DNA of 64,000 nucleotides from Culex pipiens pallens (Eukaryota; Arthropoda; Insecta; Diptera; Culicidae). Location of the stretch: NCBI RefSeq assembly GCF_016801865.2, contig NC_068939.1, forward strand, positions 72,468,100 to 72,532,099. The letters run 5' to 3'. Both the position numbers and the translations under genes were made by a program. This document shows, piece after piece, positions 33,350-45,488 of this stretch (position 1 is the first letter of the stretch; every line of letters starts with the position of its first letter). The notes beneath the pieces were generated by a model. The model saw only the letters and a program-made list of their open reading frames with translations, ran no database searches and had not been told where the DNA came from.

Positions 33350-34280
33350 TCAAAATGAGAAAAAAAATGTCTAAAACCAGGGCCCCGGCGATGACCTGAT
33401 ATAAGCTACCAAAAAACATTGGCAATATGGCGTCGTTTGTTTACCAACATAAGATTGTATGTAGACGAACCAAAAAAAATGCTTTTTTGTAAAATTTTAT
33501 ATAACCGTTGTGTACTAATTTTGAAGTCATACATAATAAACAAAATTTCGTTCAATTCTAGAACAGAAAAAAATACATATTTTTTAAATTTAAACCGCTT
33601 TCATCGCGATTCTAAGATTACGCAACAGATCATCGTGCCTTTAGTCTATCTTTAGTTTCTAAACCGGTTTGCTTTAGATTGTAGTTTAAATTTTAAAATT
33701 TAGCATAAATTAAGATAAGTTGCTAAATTTCCAACTTTAGCCAAGTGCAACAATTTCCATTTCACCCGTGCGGGAAACCGATAATGGGGTAATTCATGCG
33801 TTCCAGACTGCGTACTGTAATTCATGCGTTAGCTGCACGGGGATGCTTCGGCTGTCATCTGCATACAATGTCACTGAAGCCTAAAAAGTACCAAAGTTTT
33901 GGTGTCTAGTGTCAAAATTATGGGGAGTAACATGACGAAAAGGGCGCAAAATCGAAAGGACGAAAATATTTTTTTTCTTTATTTTTGTTTCGTTAGTTAA
34001 AATGAAATTAAATGTGTACCATTATCCGGGGCAAATCGAGACACATGGGGTGAATTGAGAAGTGATTTTAGCAATGTTTTTGCACAATATTTGAATATTT
34101 TTTAATTTGTTTCAGTAGGAATAGACACAAAACAACAAAATTAGTTTCTAAATTTGAACTTTTATGTCTAAAATCAGCTGTTCTGGCTTTCTTGTCGAAA
34201 ATTTACCAACACATTCAAACCACGGGGTACCATAGAAGTTGGTTTGTTTGACTCAAAAACATGCTTTTTTGTAAAGCCCC
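33350..34280. other. intron, mostly AT-rich
   Basis: Contains a fragment near 34026-34065 (GGGGCAAATCGAGACACATG) related to the element at 45910-46607. No gene is seen. Confidence 0.45.
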
Positions 34281-34389
34281 ACAACGTCCCTAACAATGGG
34301 CTTCCCTGTTCGTGGACTCGCTCTTAAGGTTTTCCAACAACATGGTTGAGCTCAACTGCCTCAAATTGTAGATTTAAATTAACATTATG

Positions 34390-34860
34390 ATGATCTGTAA
34401 GTTCATTGCATTGTTGGAATTCGAGCGAGAAGAAGGAAAGCATTTCTCGCTCGCGAACGAGGGAGAGAACTTGTAGTACTTTTCTCTTCTCGCTCGCGCT
34501 CGTATTTTCGTTCGCGTTCTCGCTCTCGCCGCGAGCGCCTCGTGCTAGCCGTTCGCCCCAAGCTAGCAATTTTTTTATCAGGCTTATGAATACGAACCAG
34601 GCGATGGTATAGAGGTGTAACTTAAATCGCTGTGTTGTTTTTTGTTCGTTTCTAACACGTTCAACTTCTCGCGAACGGGCAATTCTGGCTCGCGAGAAAG
34701 CCCGTTCGCGAGCGGAGGAGAGCACGGGCAATCGGTGAGTTTCTCTCGGCAGCTCGCGACTCGCGGCGAGAACTCGAGAGAGAGAAAATTTTCTCGAGAG
34801 AGCGCGATAATACCAACACTGGTTCATTGGCCAAATAAGAATTTGCGGAAGACATTTCAG
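34390..34860. repeat. GCGAGA-rich palindromic repeat
   Basis: Dense CTCGCTCGCG / CGCGAGCGAG motifs on the left (34425-34560) face inverted versions on the right (34660-34810). Edge words TTCATTGCATTGTTGG and CCAACACTGGTTCATTGG are loosely inverted. It looks like a TIR element filled with simple sequence. The ORFs through it (up to about 200 codons) are Arg/Ser-rich products of the repeat. Confidence 0.5.
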
Positions 34861-35584
34861 AGGATTTGAAATAAACACCTGCTGGGAAGCTTTGCCTGAG
34901 ACCTGATGCTTAACATATATTGTTGTTTTCGGCATTTATGGTTTATTTTAATGAAAAGAATCAATATGAGCAGCTACAGGATTATTTTCCAAAAAATTAA
35001 ATAAGACTTATTATATTTTGATTTGTGCCCCTCTGAAATGTTATTCCCGAAACAGCGCCACCAAACATTTGGTGGCGGCTTCAGCAAGCTACGTCAGTAT
35101 CACGGGCCTGGTTAGCTGCTTTTGTTCCTGTATGACGTTTCGAGGCGAGACCCTGCTAAAAACAAAAACAAACCAACATGATCAAGGGGTCAGTTGGTGC
35201 AAAAAACCTTAATCAATAAAAAATCTTTGGTTTTCAGATTTTTACATTTTCATATCACAGCAAATCGAAATTTAATGTTAAGCTGTTAAAACATGATTAA
35301 GTAACTTTTATTTTTTATTTAAATTAAAAAATATATTTTCAATTGACATAAGTTTTTATAAACTTGATGAAACCTGTGATTTTTGTCGAAAATCTATATC
35401 TTTAGATTTTACCATAGAATTTTAATTTTTGTTTATTTTCATTTTTCTTTTAATCTAATCGAACAGCGCATCCAGTCCGAAGAAAGCATTCTGCAAGAAC
35501 TTGAAGTTAGATTACGCCCCAACTGTTTTCTTGTAAAAATGTAAATGATTGCATTACATCCAAGTAACTCCGAAAATGTACAGC

Positions 35585-35880
35585 AAAAATTAAAGCGGCC
35601 AGGTCCACTGCGTTGCATTAACCGCAGAGACAGATTCTGAGAACGGATCACATTTCACAGAATCAACAAGGGATGCGTGGACATACCGTCCTAAACGCTC
35701 CGAATGAAATGTTGTGCCGAGCTCCTGTGGCCGTAAAGTAACGGGCATCGTATTGTGATGGGGTGGTGTCTGGCTCGACAAAGTCAGAACCTCTTCACAT
35801 AGTAAAAATGCTCGCTAGGAATCCTGAACGGTAGAGGAAGGGTTTCATCTACCGGTAAACTGGATTCCCAATCCAGTGGT
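35585..35880 (-). repeat. SINE-like fragment, minus strand
   Basis: The word AAAGCGGCCAGGTCCACTGC (35593-35612) is the inverted counterpart of ACGCAGTAGGCCTGGCCGCT in the SINE bodies at 28638 and 52115, and CAGAGACAGATTCTGAG lies nearby. Related but diverged 3' portion; the upstream boundary is uncertain. Confidence 0.4.
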
Positions 35881-36239
35881 TGTGATTGAAAAAAATAAAC
35901 AAAGAGTTTTTCTGCTTGAGTTATTTCAAGTTTTTTTTTAACGTGGGGTTTTGATTCTGGGTGATGAATAGAGAGAATGCGCGACGTGGTTTTCGAATGA
36001 TCCCACTTTGTTTAAATCTACAAAGTAGGAGGCTGTTCAGGCACAAGCATGACATTTTTGCAATGTTTTAAAAGCAATTTGTAGGTTTTGTTCAGATCTA
36101 CAAAACGCCGTTTAAAGCTTACAAAAATATTGTATGGTTTAAATTAAGAGAAATCTACGAAACAAAAAGCATAACGCCACCGCGTAAAAAGAGGTTTCTC
36201 TGTACCATTTTTTTGAATATTTTTAATTTAAAAGTAATA

Positions 36240-36674
36240 TTTTAAAAAAAATACTCAGTTAGAAATTCCAAAAATTAAAAAAAACGAAAAATTAAAAAAA
36301 ACAAAAATTTCAATACTTAAAAAAAAAATTAAACGGTATTTTAAAAATTTCAATAATTTTAAAAATTTCTGACATTTCAAAAATTTAAAAAATCTGATTT
36401 TTTTTAATTTCAAGAATTTAAAAAAATTCAAAAAATTTAAAAATAAAAATCCAAAAAGTTCAGGCTCAAAAAAATTTAAAATTTTAAGAAATTCCAAAAT
36501 TAAAGATTTTCTAACATTTAAAAAATTTCAAAAATTTAAAAAATTAAAAAATTTAAAAAAATTGAAAAAAAATTAAAATTAAAAAAAAATCAAAAAAATT
36601 AAAAAGGTAGAAAAAAAATTGCGTTTAAAAATTTAAAAGAATTCAAATATTTTAAAAAAAAAAATTAAAAAATT
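36240..36674. repeat. A-rich low-complexity tract
   Basis: Dominated by AATTTAAAAA / TTTCAAAAAT permutations with few G or C. It resumes at 37640-37790, so the TRIM-like element inserted into it. Confidence 0.85.
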
Positions 36675-36679
36675 CTAAC

Positions 36680-36929
36680 TGATCGCGCAAAGCAGTAGGA
36701 CCCATAGTACGTTGTGTTGATTGATTGCAGGTTCCCAGATGACCAACGGATAGCAGCAGAAATAAAACAATAGAGCTACACTACACTTCAGACCAACCGT
36801 CTAGGACGGTGGCTGGATGAAGAAGAGAGTGATCGTCAGATCTTTATTCGTCACAAAGGTTCACATTAGTATTGTTCTTCAGAATGTACACAATAAGGAC
36901 GTGTCCATAAACTACACACCGTCCCAACA
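36680..36929 (-). repeat. TRIM 3' LTR (minus orientation)
   Basis: 250 bp, TG...CA bounded. No difference from the 37382-37631 copy was found by eye. Confidence 0.9.
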
Positions 36930-37032
36930 TACTCCCCCCCCTAAACCGTAGGTTTAGAATTATCACACACGGGTTGCATGATGAATGAGCAGATGTTGAT
37001 GTTCCGTTACGGTGTTCGTGGACGACCCCTCC

Positions 37033-37407
37033 TTACCGGTGCTCTTCTTTGCTTCTTGCACGATGGATTGTGCGATGTGGTTGCGGTGCAGCTTGGATGA
37101 AAGTTGACCTTGGCGAAGCTGGAGAGCGAGTGTTCCAGTGCAGGTTCAACAAGTCGATGAAGAATGCCGGAAATTGCCCGTAGACCCATCTGCAGAGCGA
37201 CTTCCTCGACGAACATCCCGGTGCGTCGCCGCTGTTGGGGAGCGACCGAAATCGTTCTGGCAAAATGGCCGTCCGAGGCCCCATGTCGAGAAGTGTGCAG
37301 ATGTCTAGCCCAGCAAATTCCGCGCAGCGATTGCCCAGCTTCCGTGGCTCACCTGGATCAGACGCGGTCACGGCACCATTATGATCGCGCAAAGCAGTAG
37401 GACCCAT
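37033..37407 (-). CDS. 124-codon ORF inside the TRIM-like element, coding status unknown
   Basis: Starts at ATG in the LTR edge (MGPTALRDHNGAVTASDPGE) and spans most of the internal region, ending HRARSKEEHR. It has no zinc knuckle, protease or RT motif. It may be a relic of a gag start or a chance ORF. Overlapping frames on the other strand are also open, which weakens the case. Confidence 0.25.
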   Translation of the reverse strand: MGPTALRDHNGAVTASDPGEPRKLGNRCAEFAGLDICTLLDMGPRTAILPERFRSLPNSGDAPGCSSRKSLCRWVYGQFPAFFIDLLNLHWNTRSPASPRSTFIQAAPQPHRTIHRARSKEEHR

Positions 37408-37631
37408 AGTACGTTGTGTTGATTGATTGCAGGTTCCCAGATGACCAACGGATAGCAGCAGAAATAAAACAATAGAGCTACACTACACTTCAGACCAACC
37501 GTCTAGGACGGTGGCTGGATGAAGAAGAGAGTGATCGTCAGATCTTTATTCGTCACAAAGGTTCACATTAGTATTGTTCTTCAGAATGTACACAATAAGG
37601 ACGTGTCCATAAACTACACACCGTCCCAACA
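37382..37631 (-). repeat. TRIM 5' LTR (minus orientation)
   Basis: 250 bp, TG...CA bounded, identical by eye to 36680-36929. It is followed inward by the primer-binding-site-like TGGTGCCGTGACC. Confidence 0.9.
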
Positions 37632-37790
37632 CTAACATTTCAATCATTTGAAAACTTTAAAAATTTTAAAAATATAAAACGTTACAAAAAATTACAAAAA
37701 ATGCAAGAATTACAAAAATCACAAAATTAAAAAACTACAAAAATTACTAAAATTATAAAAATTACAAAAATTACATAAATGAGCTGTTTT

Positions 37791-40700
37791 ATTATCAGAA
37801 GTATGTGTTTTATTTTGTCTAGTTTTTGACATTTTTTGCTGAAAAATTTGTATGTGTTTTCAAGTTTCGATCGGTTACAAGGGGTTTTTCTTTTTAATGG
37901 GTTACGACAAACTGTGGCGTAAGTGTCATTCTGCGATATCGCAGATAAATTCCTTGGCTGATTTTGGAATCCTGCAGCTTTTCCTGGTCAAAAAAACAGA
38001 GAAGATTTACACTAAACCAGTAGGTTTTCAAACGTAATCAAACAATAAAGACAGCTTCTGGATGGATACAACCGCATCGACTCCATAAACAACTTCCAAT
38101 CATAATTATAAAAAATTACGATCTCTTCTTCAACTTTTTTATGATTTCTTGAGTTCAATTTCGGCGAAAATAAGGCCAAAAAGACCAACATTCTTAACAA
38201 AACGTATGAGTCATATCCGAAACAATGCAAATCACACCTCTCTAAGACTCGCACAAACCATTCTTATCAGTTGCATTCGTCTTAACCTCGCGTCGCGTCT
38301 ATTTTTACCTCTGGGAAAGGTGCACAAAATTACTCAAAACAATCACGAGCTGCAAACACATTCACACCAATCTCGTGAGTGTTTTGGTTGAGTTGCTGAA
38401 AGCGGGTTGTGAAGTTTGCTTGGCGTCGAGAAATTATACCGAACACGTGCGCCAAGTGGACACACGATAATTCATTAATCATTGAATTTATCTGATGATT
38501 GAGTTGTAGCACAAGGAAGCATCATTTACTACCATGGGGTTCATCATTTGCTGCCAACAAGTTAATTTTCTTTTTGAATAATTTTATGTCTGAAAACTAC
38601 AATTTGAATCAAAAGATTTCGTATTCGAAGTCTACAACTTCTTCGGGAACAAATTCCCCATTTTAGGTGGGCGACAAGATTTCTACCTTTTTCAGTCGCT
38701 ATTTTAGTACAGCCACACGTTGCCAAGTCCATAAATCAAACAAAAAAACTAATGTATTCATAACCGCTGAGCCGGTTCACTTTTCTGTTACCTTTTTCGT
38801 TATATTTTTATCTCGTTTATTATTCTCGTTAAAATATGTATAAACAGCACTTTGCTTTCAGTGGCGTTTTTTTGCACTTTGCGAAGTCTTTTTTCTTGGT
38901 TCGAAATTAAATCACAATTTTCGTAGTTTCCTGGAAACAACTTTTAACAAACTGCTTCCCCAAAATATTCTCAAATTCTTCGAAAAATCACACACACTCT
39001 TGGTTCGTCACACTATAGGTTCGCGCGAATTGGCGCCGTTTCGCGAGATGTCTCGGTCGTTCGATCGTTTTACAAGTACTGCTGACCCGGGGCCGGGTTC
39101 TCGGAAGCAAGAGGCCGTTTGTCGTCGACGACAGTTTTTCAAAATTTTCATGTCCTGTAATGTGGTGTGACTCTGTGTTTTGCAAACGAAAGCTGTTCGT
39201 TTTGATTTGTGGTGGTGGTGTGAGTGCGGTTCTAAAGATGGAACGGTGATTTCAGAGTTGGCGACCTTTTCGAGACTGATTTTTCGGGAATTGTTGAAAA
39301 ATTTAAGAATTTTCTTGGGATAATTGTTTTAATATAAACAAATATGGTACATTTTGTTAGTTAACCTTATTTGTCAAGATAGGCCTAGAAATTTAAAAAA
39401 AATTAAAAAATATTATCACTTCTCCACAGCTGAGCAACGTTGACGAAAGAAAACAGCATGCTGGGATCGCATTCTTGCTCTCTCATGAATCACTGCGTAA
39501 AACCTTTCCCCTCACGTGAGAGTGTCAACTCTCTACTCTCCGGTTTTCCACAATAATCGAGAGAGTTTAGCGATCAAAGCGGCCATAACTCAATCGTCGC
39601 TCACTCGCGATTAGATGTCGTCTTCTCGTGCGCACGGTTCTCTTCTGAGGCGATTCCTTGTAATTCGTGAGCGATTTGATTCAAAAGGGAGAGGAGAGCA
39701 TCCAATCGCTGACTAGTTTAAGATCGTAATCGCTCACGGTCAACGTTTGCGATGGTTAAACCATTATTTTTATTATCATGGTAAGCTTGAAAAATTGCAA
39801 TTCTTTTCTTAAAACTGTAATAAATAATAACAACTAGAAGAAATTCCTTATGTTATTTTTGTGAGTTGTTTTTTCAACAACACTACCAAGAAACTAGCAC
39901 AATGTATGCTGACACGAAAGGAACCTATCATCAATTTACGTCACAAGCTACCAGTGATTTCCCTGTACCACCAAACCAGTACAAACCGCCAAACCAAGAC
40001 AGAGTGATTCAGCTTAATTTATATGAAAAAAAAAAATCTCCCGATCAGTAAACGCCACCCCGTGTCACGCATTCGGTGGCCTGACGGCGAAGAAAGTGGC
40101 GGGCGATAAATATTGTTTATAAATAAAACATTGTCGAAACATTGACACTGCATTACTCACACGCACCGGCTTCCTTCAGCCAAAGTCATGTCAAGTCCTT
40201 CAAGTCCGAACGCTGACTAACGCAATGTCAAGGGTGGCATCCGATGTGTGAGGGACTAGAATGTGTGATTACTAATACGTGAACCACTTATGTAATAATT
40301 GTACGCAATTATGACACAATATAAGCAGGTCTACGAACTTGCATGTCGGGACATCGTGTCAACGTCATTTCTCAGAGTAAAAAGACGGACTTACGTTTTA
40401 ATATTTCATTTTCAGTGTGAAGTAAGGGATTTCCCGCCGTTTATTTTTGTCAGATAAGTCTGTTACTCGGAACCTGTCTCGGGCCGCTATTGACAGTCGC
40501 TAAAATTTGGCGAAACTCTGTCTGTTTTATTTTGATCTCGTTTCCACGAAAAGCGCACCATAGTCGGGACCGACTGAAACCGTGCCAAGAACGAGAGCGA
40601 CCGGATCAGCTGGTTGCGATAGTTTCGTGTGATCTGTTTTCTAACTAGTTTTGCTTTGTTTTAAATGTTTGATTAACATTTATAAAATTGATTTCTTGAA

Positions 40701-41560
40701 AAGTGATCAAAACATTCATAATTGGTCTGAGGCAAAGTCATGCACATGCTTCGACATTTTTGCTGGTTTTATGAAACATTGAATGCAATGGTTTCAGTTT
40801 GATCTTTTTGACCTGACTTCTGGGCAGTAATAAATTCGGTGAGCAGTGAATTGCTCAATTTTCAAAACATATTTTCCTACATTTTAGTTTATTTAAAATC
40901 ATTTTAAAATATTTTGTAAAATATTTAAATTATTTTCCATTTTTGTACAATCCAAAAATAGAATAAATCAAATAAAATCAGAAATATGTGGCACCCTTCG
41001 TGTGATTTATGGCTTCTTTTGTTTCTTCAAATGAATATTAAACTTTTGTGAGATTATAAAGTCTTTTCAATGACCTTTTTTTTTAAATTTGTGGTTTATG
41101 GCTTCGTTCGTTTTTTTTTCAATGAATATGAAACTCGTGTGAAATTTTCAAGTCTTTCAATAAAAATAATAATTTTTTTTTATTCGGTAAAAAATATTAA
41201 ATGAGGGCAATTATCTATTTTGACCTTTTCCAAAGTTGTGCTTGATTTTAAAATTTTGCAATATTTTTTGTCATTAAAAATCAGAAAATTTCACAAAACA
41301 TTGAAAATCGAATGAATAGTTTCCGAGATATCGTCAGTTGGAAATCACAGGAAAATTAGGTGTCACTTAGAAAACCAAATTTCCATTCAAAATATTTGTG
41401 AGGCTGTATCTCAGAAACTAATTATCCGAATTTGAAAGTCTCAGAGAGAAAATTGTAAGAAATTTTCTAAGCTTTTCAAAAATATTTTTGGGGTGGCTTC
41501 TTTCTATTTTTCTATTTTTTTAATCAACATCTAAAGATTCAGAATTTCATATACATATAT
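37791..41560. other. intron, no confident gene
   Basis: Contains a GC-moderate block at 38980-39240, a GA/CTC-rich patch at 39450-39740 loosely similar to the repeats at 23.2 and 63.2 kb, and a GC-moderate block with AATATAAGCAGG near 40318-40330. A 41-nt candidate exon on the minus strand (38309-38349) is noted in the findings only. Confidence 0.4.
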
Positions 41561-41567
41561 AGGGTGC

Positions 41568-43128
41568 GTTATCCATTAGTGGACCCCTTTCCAATAGTGG
41601 ACCCTCTGAAGGGTTTTTGATGAAAAGTTCAATAAAATCACAATTTCAAGCGTGTTGTTGTCTACAATTCTTTTATTTGGCATGTTCAGCATCATTTAAA
41701 ACAATGTTGACTGACATTGAATTGTCCTTTTTACCAAAATAAGTGTTTTGAGTTCGACATCTGAAATCAGCCATGGCCACTAGCATTTTCACAACAAAAC
41801 TGCATTTATATTTTATGATTGAATTAACCATCCAATCATTTTTTGACTGATTATTTAACTTCAGCAAGTCGAAATAATGTAAGTTTAAGGATCTTTACTT
41901 TACTTTTTAGCGAAGAACTGCCATTTTCGAGCAAAAATTAGGGGGGTCCAATATAGGACAACTAAAATCCAAACTTTTCCAAAAGTGGACCCCTGTTAAT
42001 TTAACCTTCAAAAATGAAGAAAACTGTGTATCCAAGCAAAAGTTTCTCTGAAACATACAATAAATGCTTGTTTTTATCAACCTAAACGCATATTTTTTCA
42101 ATTATGAGTATAAATATAGCTGTTTTCATGTTAAAAGTACCAAAAAAGCTGAAGCCGTAAGAATTTATAATTAATCAAAACTATAGTTAATTGTACTTAA
42201 CTGAAGCATCATAACTGCAGTTTGAAAAGATATTTTATAATAACAAATCAATAAAAAAAAAACATTTTTTTAAATAAACATGCGTGGTTTTATCAGCAAC
42301 TGTAAACAAATCTAATGTTTAGTTTCGGTCAACCATTTATGTAATTAATACGGAAAAATTTGCATCAAGATTACTTTTTTTTTTATTATATTTATGTTTG
42401 CAGTGGTATTTGAAACGTTTTCTCTGATCTTTTTCCGAAATAAATGTGTTTAAATAGGGGAAATATACCCATTTTAATCACTCTAAGCCGTTCTCATCAC
42501 TTTCGCCGTTTTCCTCTATTAAATCAACATTTACAGATATATCAACAATGGAGAGTTGCTTGCTCACTTTTATTTGAGCTATTCATTACTTTGGAACAGT
42601 CAAAACACTTTATGAAAGTTGGAATACATGATCAAAGTGCTGATAGGATGATAATAGAAATAGGCTGAAAAAGGGTATAGTTCCACTATCTGTTAGGTTT
42701 TTTTTTGTTGTTTAAAGCCAAATTTGTTAACAAAACATATTTGTTTATGATGAAAAGTGAGCAAAATCCATCTTTTATTCATTATATCTATCATTAGACC
42801 TACACCATGCATCAAAACATCAAATATCGGTTAAATTTGGTATAAAAATAACAGTTTGCCTATAGTGGACCCGGGTCCACAATCGGATTATGGACCCGGG
42901 TCCACTATAGGAAAAGGGGGTCCATAACAGGCAAAAATTTTTTTTCTTCAAATGACTATTTTTCTGCTCAAAAACAAATAACTGATAAAACAAATAGTCA
43001 AAATTGTTCAAGAGACTTCAGATTTAATTGTTTTGTACAAAAGGTTATGAAAAAGTGCTTAAAATATTGAAAATTTGTGAAAAATGTGCTTCGGCTCTAC
43101 TAGGGGGTCCACTAATGGTTAAAATACC
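41568..43128. mobile_element. TIR element with CATTAGTGGACCCC ends, about 1.56 kb
   Basis: Left TTATCCATTAGTGGACCCCT and right GGGGGTCCACTAATGGTTAA are inverted. The centre at 42867-42922 is a perfect-looking palindrome around GTGGACCCGGGTCCAC motifs. AGTGGACCC words recur five or more times. No ORF is intact; a non-autonomous DNA element. Confidence 0.6.
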
Positions 43129-43129
43129 C

Positions 43130-44560
43130 TACGTACCCATTTTTGTATGGAAAACTAATAATGAAAAATTGCTAAATGCAAAAGGGCCAAACATTCAATA
43201 TCACGCCAATTTAAAATGTTAGTCTTGATTTACATTTTTTTTTTAATTTTTAATTTTTTAACATTGAAAATTGGACCATTAGTTGCGGAGAAATTTGCAT
43301 TGGGGTCATCCATAAACCACGCAGACCAGCCAGAATTTATTTTTTTACCTTGTAACCCTGATTTCAGTATCCAGAGGTCCTCTTCATGCTTCTTCAGCAA
43401 TTTTATTGGAAATTTTCTGAACTTTTCGAAGTTTTTTTTTTCTGGAATGATTTTTATTCAAAAAATCGAAAAACGGGAATTTTCAGTTAAATTCAATATT
43501 AAGTAGTGGTATCTTGGAAACTAGGGCGTCCAATTTTCGGTGTACTAATTGTTTTGATTCCGGTGTTTGATGGAAAATAATTTAAGATGATATTTTTTTT
43601 TTCAAATTTAAGATCGTAAAAATAACTATAATACCCAGTCTTAAAAAAAAAACATAAAATTAAATAGAAGATATTCAAAGCGCCAGGCATTTTGCGGACT
43701 TGAATTTAAACCATTTTCCCTAATAAGCCAAATTAAAGCTGATATATGCTGAGTACAAATTTTAATGCTTTAAAATTCGAATTGATTTTTATGTATTTAA
43801 TTGTTCATCTATTTCTACAACCTGAATTTCCAGACCAAAATTTGATATATTTTTTTTCAATTTCGGGAATTCCTGGAACAAATTATGAAAATTCCCTGGA
43901 TTCGGGAATTCCCGGTTTTGAAAAAATCCCGGGATGGACGCACTATTGAAAACGGTGCACATTATAAAAAAAAACTGTAGTACTTTGCGATAAAAAAAGG
44001 TTTTACACAACATTTACAATTTGATTTTACATTTACAAAATCATAGCTTTGTGTTTTTGTCTGTACTTTTTTATGATCCAAAGGTTGCGGTTTTTGTTTC
44101 CTAAAACTTTCCATAAATTTGGGACATGGGTTTTAGCGGAAAAAAATCGGCAAAATAAAAATAAATCCGTTACTTATACTGAACAGCTGTAAAAATTGTA
44201 TGTGTGAACTAATGACACAAAATGGCTTCTTTAGTCATAGGAAAGGCCCCTAAAAAGTTTGAGTCAAATAAAAAAAAAAAATACAAAAAATAAAAATGGA
44301 CGAACTGGGCGATTTCGTTGAATTGCTCAAATTCTATAGTAATAATTTATCTCTTTTCCATAAGATTTAATTCTATGTATAAAAACTATTCCTCACTCAG
44401 AATTGTGCTGCAAAGATCGATTCCCACTTTATTATAATCTTAATGACCCGTCATTACGCCCCAAATCCGGCACGGCAGAATTGTGCTGATATATTTCCCC
44501 TGCGCGGGACCCCCATATTTGGCGCAAAGATCAACCCGCGGGAGTCCCGAGTCTCGCTCA
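43130..44560. other. intron upstream part, repeat remnants
   Basis: Contains a small palindromic patch at 43860-43935 (GGGAATTCCTGG, GGGAATTCCCGG) and a remnant of the 5.5-kb palindromic family (44190-44240). No gene is seen. Confidence 0.45.
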
Positions 44561-44611
44561 ATACGGTAATTCCAAACAAATGACCTCTCTCCTCCCGGCG
44601 AAGACACTTAC

Positions 44612-44776
44612 CTCCTGTGCGGCCGAGCTGGTCATCGCCGTCGATGCCGTTCCCGCCGAGGCCAGCGATGACGAAGATGATGCATTCGACGATCCAAACA
44701 GGCCACGGGTCGGTGGCGTAGGCGGTCCGATCATCGTTCCTCCCGGGCTTCCCGTGTCGGCCGCCAGGTCGGACAT
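44612..44776 (-). CDS. Sarm (Ect4): Sarm/Ect4 N-terminal exon of the long isoform
   Basis: A 165-bp exon with a strong acceptor (pyrimidine tract then CCTCACAG before 44776) and donor GAG|GTAAGTG (GT at 44610-44611). The first codon after the acceptor is ATG. It encodes MSDLAADTGSPGGTMIGPPT, PPTRGLFGSSNASSSSSLAS and AGTASTAMTSSAAQE in 55 codons, ending in phase 0. The composition (Ser/Ala/Gly/Pro-rich) suits the disordered N-terminus of insect SARM. The frame is also open upstream of the acceptor, so coding sequence could come from an earlier exon. Assignment to Sarm rests on strand, position, composition and splice signals, not on a domain. Confidence 0.7.
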
Positions 44777-45488
44777 CTGTGAGGGGAAGAACAAAAAAAG
44801 AGACAAAAGGTGAGGTGATAAGTGGGGGTGGCTCAAGTAGTGGTCAAAGTGTGTTCGTGTATGTGGAGAAGCGCTTAGTGATTAATTAAAATGCAATATC
44901 AATCAGAGTGAGGTAGTTAGAATGCAAATTAGCACCGAGATTGGCACCGATTTCGATGGAACTGCGTTTGTCAAGCTGAGAATGCTGATGAGATGAGATA
45001 CAGTAGAGTTAAGTTATCTGCTAAATGAACAGTTGGTTTAGATTTGATTTTATTCCACAAAAAACATGATTTAAAAAAAATGTTTTGTTTGTTGGGTAAA
45101 TTTAAGAAATCATGGGTTTCTTAATTTTTTGTGCTTAATATCAATGTAGTTAATAAAATCTTTATAGTTAAATTTAGTCATACATATTTTTAAATTTTGG
45201 TAACCATTACCATTACTATTAGTAACCATTTGCAGGGCTACAGAGTTAGATTCGGAGTCGGTGGAGACGACACTTTTCGAGTACCCGGAGTTCTCTCATC
45301 TTGCTGGGATTCTTATCTATAGATCTTAAAAACTATTAAAAACTTTCCCTCAATAGGCATCCTAGATATATCTTTAAGTATACTTATCGACATAGAATCA
45401 AAACGGATTTACAGACCATAAAAAGCGTTTTAAAGCTAAGAGATTTCTCTACAAATTTGCTATAAAAATACTTTTTAACAGCAGATTT
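44777..45488. other. upstream intron or 5' flank, no gene seen
   Basis: Moderate GC next to the exon, then AT-rich. Confidence 0.45.

Larger units (their letters stand above)
36675..37636 (-). mobile_element. complete TRIM-like LTR retroelement, 952 bp
   Basis: Two 250-bp direct LTRs (36680-36929 and 37382-37631) that I read as identical, starting TGATCGCGC and ending CCCAACA on the plus strand, flanked by the 5-bp target duplication CTAAC (36675-36679 and 37632-37636). On the minus strand the internal region opens TAATGGTGCCGTGACC next to the LTR (primer-binding-site-like) and ends with a G-run (rc of CCCCCCC at 36934-36940) as polypurine tract. That orientation also puts AATAAA in the LTR. 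The internal region is only 452 bp, far too small for gag-pol, so it is a non-autonomous terminal-repeat retrotransposon in miniature. Identical LTRs mean very recent insertion into this intron. Confidence 0.9.

Noticed and set aside
34324..34935. 203-codon minus-strand frame as a gene
   Set aside because: The Arg/Ser/Glu-rich product comes from GCGAGA simple sequence; both strands are equally open.
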